NCBI GenBank assembly: GCA_964395915.1
Contig: CAYNDB010000113.1
Location: forward strand, 1-7,590
From: CAYNDB01 sp964395915
GTDB lineage: Bacteria; Nitrospinota_A; UBA7883; JAJRTC01
DNA length: 7,590 nt
Reading direction: 5' to 3'
Shown: positions 5,980-7,590 of the stretch, piece by piece
How the letters are laid out: the number at the start of each line of letters is the position of its first letter
How positions within the stretch are numbered: position 1 is the first letter of the stretch
The notes under the pieces: model-generated
Databases searched by the model: none
The model's input: the letters and a program-made list of their open reading frames with translations, nothing else
Told to the model about the DNA's origin: nothing
Position numbers and translations under genes: made by a program

Positions 5980-6459
5980 TTGAGCGATATCGTTCTCCGT
6001 AAAGCCGGTCTTTTAGACCTCGAGGCCATTCTGGAGATAGATCAGAGCGTTTTCCCTGAAGGGATATCTTACGATGCCGAAACATTCCTTTTTTATCTGA
6101 TTGATCCTGCCACAAGTGTCGTAGCCACTGAAGTTCAAGGGAGTATTGCAGGTTTTATAATATTTCGCGAACAATCGGCGAAAACAGGATGTGTAGTGAC
6201 AATTGACGTGGCGAAAGAGTTTCAAGGGCGCGGTTTTGGCTCTTCGTTGCTCAATGAAGCGGAAACGGTGGCTGTTGAGACCGGATTCAGCTCGATTATC
6301 CTTCAAACAGCGGTAAACAATATAAAAGCTATCCATTTTTATGAAAAACGTGGCTACACACGGTCCCGCAGAATAAAGGGATATTATTTCGATGGGACCG
6401 ACGCTTGGGAAATGAGAAAAAAACTTCCAGCCAATGACGTTTTAATCGGGGAAAACTGA
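5980..6459 (+). CDS. rimI: RimI-like GNAT N-acetyltransferase
   Basis: From the TTG at 5980 the product is 159 residues (start LSDIVLRKAGLLDLEAI). It is a single GNAT domain. The acetyl-CoA-binding motif A is at about 74-96 with the QGRGFG loop at 82-87; motif B follows with NNIKAIHFYEKRGY (113-126). The tail YYFDGTDAWEMRKKL (135-149) is very like RimI proteins, which acetylate the N-terminal alanine of ribosomal protein S18. RimI-family members can have other protein substrates, so the exact target is inferred. The frame is open upstream into the rsmE gene on the other strand, but that part reads as an antisense shadow. No ATG lies in frame near the start, and the Shine-Dalgarno site is weak. 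Confidence 0.82.
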   Translation: MSDIVLRKAGLLDLEAILEIDQSVFPEGISYDAETFLFYLIDPATSVVATEVQGSIAGFIIFREQSAKTGCVVTIDVAKEFQGRGFGSSLLNEAETVAVETGFSSIILQTAVNNIKAIHFYEKRGYTRSRRIKGYYFDGTDAWEMRKKLPANDVLIGEN

Positions 6460-6601
6460 TATTGACGCTTCGTTTTTCCGACCCTCTCATCTGCGCTTCA
6501 TAGCATAGATATTTCTATATATTCAAGTTCGAATATGTTTCAAAATAATCCGATTCGCCAGTACAATTGACATCTATTTATTGGTAATAAAAAATCGTGA
6601 T

Positions 6602-6610
6602 TTATCAACA
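6602..6610 (+). other. DnaA-box-like nonamer (one mismatch)
   Basis: TTATCAACA differs at one base from the DnaA box TTATCCACA. It lies in AT-rich non-coding DNA, exactly 200 bases before the perfect box at 6802. A second near match, TTATCCAAA, lies on the minus strand at 6692-6700. Confidence 0.3.
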
Positions 6611-6666
6611 GGATGTCTATCAATAATTACAGGTTTTCCAGAGGTATTTACTCTTTAATAAAGCGC

Positions 6667-6683
6667 TAATAATCTAGTTATTA
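6667..6683. repeat. Small AT palindrome
   Basis: TAATAA (6667-6672) and TTATTA (6678-6683) are perfect inverted copies around TCTAG. It could be an operator-type site, but such palindromes also arise by chance in AT-rich DNA. Confidence 0.3.
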
Positions 6684-6771
6684 TTCTCATTTTTGGATAA
6701 TTTCTTGTTTTTTGGAACAATATTTTCTTATTATCAGGAATTTTACCACTTTAAAGAATCCGCTATTAAGA

Positions 6772-6790
6772 ATAGATACCCTTTATCTAT
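6772..6790. repeat. Small inverted repeat
   Basis: ATAGAT (6772-6777) and ATCTAT (6785-6790) flank a seven-base spacer, about 87-105 bases upstream of the sigma-54 element. The distance would suit an enhancer-binding protein site, but there is no motif match to a known activator. Confidence 0.3.
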
Positions 6791-6801
6791 GTCTAGGCTA
6801 T

Positions 6802-6810
6802 TTATCCACA
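6802..6810 (+). other. Perfect DnaA-box sequence
   Basis: TTATCCACA matches the consensus DnaA box exactly and lies in AT-rich non-coding DNA. One perfect box with two loose ones is thin evidence for an origin, and no dnaA, dnaN, gidA or parAB gene is present nearby. DnaA-dependent regulation or chance are equally open. Confidence 0.4.
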
Positions 6811-6874
6811 ATAATATTGGAATGTATTGGTACAAAATAGCGAAAATATATGATTTTCATTTGTCCCTGTGATT

Positions 6875-6891
6875 TTGGCACACGGCTTGTA
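6875..6891 (+). promoter_or_regulatory. Sigma-54 (RpoN) promoter of the SCPU pilin gene
   Basis: The sequence is T-TGGCAC (6876-6881), five bases, then TTGTA (6887-6891). It matches the sigma-54 pattern TGGCAC-N5-TTGCA with the -24 half perfect and one change in the -12 half. Transcription would start near 6902, about 88 bases before the ATG. Sigma-54 promoters need an AAA+ activator bound upstream, which fits the long non-coding region to the left. Confidence 0.7.
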
Positions 6892-6974
6892 CATGTAATT
6901 AGTCAGATGGGTTAAAAAATTAGAATAATACAGTTTAGAAATAGAAAAATGGCGGAAACAACAGGTAGGAAAGT

Positions 6975-6981
6975 AAGGGGG
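6975..6981 (+). promoter_or_regulatory. Ribosome binding site deciding the SCPU start
   Basis: AAGGGGG lies nine bases before the ATG at 6991, and translation from there begins directly with a signal peptide. An in-frame ATG at 6949 has no such site and would add 14 polar residues before the signal peptide. Confidence 0.75.
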
Positions 6982-6990
6982 ACTAAGATC

Positions 6991-7485
6991 ATGGGGAAAT
7001 CAGTATTATTGTTAACGGTTGTGGCTTTGGTAATGGTTTTTTCTGCGCCGGTTTATGCGGGAACAGCCTCGGGTAGCATGGCGGCTTCCTGTACGGTCAG
7101 CGCGACAGGCACGGTATCGGTTACGGCTTTGACATTTGCCGGCTCGGTAGGAGGCTCCACCAATGTGGACGCGACATCCACAATTACAACGCAGGTAACC
7201 AATGGGTCAGCTTATACATTGACAGTAGATGATGGCAGCAATTTTGCCGGAGGCACATCCAGCCAGAGAGACCTCAAGGACGGTGGCACAAACTACATAG
7301 ATTATGAAGTATATACGGATTCCGCTCGCACAAGCAGATTTGGCACAAGCGGAACAGAAGACGTTAATCTTACCGGCACCGGCGCCGATCAGACTACGAC
7401 CGCTTATGGCAGGATTCCCAGCATCGCCATGTCAACACCGGTCGGTACCTACACCGATACTTTGACGGTAACTATCACTTTCTAG
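6991..7485 (+). CDS. Secreted spore-coat-U (SCPU) domain protein, archaic chaperone-usher pilin-like
   Basis: The product has 164 residues. Residues 1-23 form a signal peptide (MGKSVLLLTVVALVMVFSAPVYA) with cleavage expected after Ala23. The rest is a Ser/Thr/Gly-rich beta-sandwich like SCPU/CsuA-B-type subunits: ASCTVSATGTVSVTALTFAG near the N-terminus, VTNGSAYTLTVDDG (69-82), YIDYEVYTDSARTSRFGTSG (102-121), AYGRIPS (138-144) and the closing VGTYTDTLTVTITF. In the family such proteins are exported, folded by a periplasmic chaperone and polymerised by an usher into thin fibres. No chaperone or usher gene is in the window. Only one cysteine (Cys34) remains after the signal peptide; the family's partner position is Val69 here, so the usual disulfide appears lost. 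The gene has its own sigma-54-type promoter and terminator. The family assignment is good; a pilus role is inferred. Confidence 0.82.
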   Translation: MGKSVLLLTVVALVMVFSAPVYAGTASGSMAASCTVSATGTVSVTALTFAGSVGGSTNVDATSTITTQVTNGSAYTLTVDDGSNFAGGTSSQRDLKDGGTNYIDYEVYTDSARTSRFGTSGTEDVNLTGTGADQTTTAYGRIPSIAMSTPVGTYTDTLTVTITF

Positions 7486-7503
7486 GTGTAATCGAAAACT
7501 TTC

Positions 7504-7534
7504 AACCCGGAGGCCAAAACCTCCGGGTTTTTTT
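7504..7534 (+). terminator. Strong Rho-independent terminator after the SCPU gene
   Basis: CCCGGAGG (7506-7513) and CCTCCGGG (7520-7527) form a perfect eight-base GC-rich stem, extendable by flanking A-T pairs. It has a six-base CCAAAA loop and is followed by seven Ts. It begins about 20 bases past the stop codon and closes the SCPU gene as a single-gene unit, or attenuates transcription into a downstream gene outside the window. Confidence 0.95.
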
Positions 7535-7590
7535 ATTTAGAACAGGATAATTGTAGTACCATAACAATCATATTATCGGTATATCCTAGG
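7535..7590. other. Right-end AT-rich tail
   Basis: These 56 bases after the terminator are AT-rich and hold no gene start that I can support. They may be the beginning of the next upstream region. Confidence 0.5.

Larger units (their letters stand above)
6460..6990. other. Long AT-rich intergenic region upstream of the SCPU pilin gene
   Basis: No convincing gene lies in these 531 bases, which are clearly AT-richer than the flanking genes. The region holds a perfect DnaA-box sequence (6802-6810), two near matches, small AT palindromes (6667-6683; 6772-6790) and TATTGGTA twice (6579-6586, 6825-6832). The sigma-54-type promoter is near the right end. It looks like an extended regulatory region, where an activator and DNA-bending proteins could act at a distance; an origin-like role is a weaker possibility. 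Confidence 0.75.

Noticed and set aside
6567..6572. Perfect -35 hexamer TTGACA in the AT-rich region
   Set aside because: No acceptable -10 box lies 16-18 bases downstream, and no gene follows within a sensible distance; the sigma-54 element is a better fit for the SCPU gene.
1..7590. Mobile element, CRISPR array, toxin-antitoxin or defence system
   Set aside because: No transposase, integrase, regularly spaced repeats, nuclease or reverse transcriptase signature is visible in any substantial frame; the genes are ordinary envelope, metabolic and ribosome-modification genes.

Overview
The window reads as a chromosomal segment of a diderm (Gram-negative) bacterium. The support is a PilM/N-PilO-PilP-type envelope assembly operon, a secreted pilin-like SCPU protein behind a sigma-54-type promoter, and housekeeping genes (rsmE, rimI). 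Coding regions have mid GC content, while some intergenic stretches are strongly AT-rich. A deltaproteobacterial, Nitrospinota-like or candidate-phylum origin would fit, but the sequence alone does not settle the taxon. There is no insertion sequence, CRISPR array, tRNA or rRNA.

Left part (1-2547, minus strand): a tightly packed operon read right to left. A fused PilM-PilN (GspL-like) protein (2428-884) overlaps a PilO-like protein (887-195) by ATGA. One base separates that gene from a truncated PilP-like lipoprotein that runs off the left edge. The order M/N-O-P is that of the inner-membrane alignment subcomplex of type IV pili or the related type II secretion platform; pilQ would be expected just outside. 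A good sigma-70-type promoter lies just upstream (2485-2513). Upstream of it on the same strand is a class I/II PLP aminotransferase (3702-2545).

Middle (3703-5182): a 400-base divergent intergenic region holds a GC-richer island (about 3751-3922) that folds into two well-paired domains. This is a candidate structured RNA or cis-regulatory leader. To its right on the plus strand is a 359-residue protein with two cyclic-nucleotide-binding-like domains and a C-terminal rhodanese domain with an intact active-site cysteine. It starts at a GTG with a strong Shine-Dalgarno site.

Right part (5179-7590): rsmE (minus strand, TTG start) overlaps the end of the cyclic-nucleotide/rhodanese gene by four bases, stop on stop. 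It diverges from a RimI-like GNAT acetyltransferase gene (plus strand, also TTG start). Both enzymes belong to ribosome or protein modification. A 531-base AT-rich non-coding stretch follows, with one perfect DnaA-box match, two near matches, several small palindromes and, at its right end, a near-consensus sigma-54 promoter. This promoter serves a 164-residue secreted spore-coat-U/archaic chaperone-usher pilin-like protein, which is closed by a textbook Rho-independent terminator.

The most unusual items are the intergenic two-domain RNA candidate, the double-cNMP plus rhodanese architecture, and the sigma-54-driven, singly terminated SCPU pilin with a lone cysteine. I did not find convincing evidence of a defence or mobile system.
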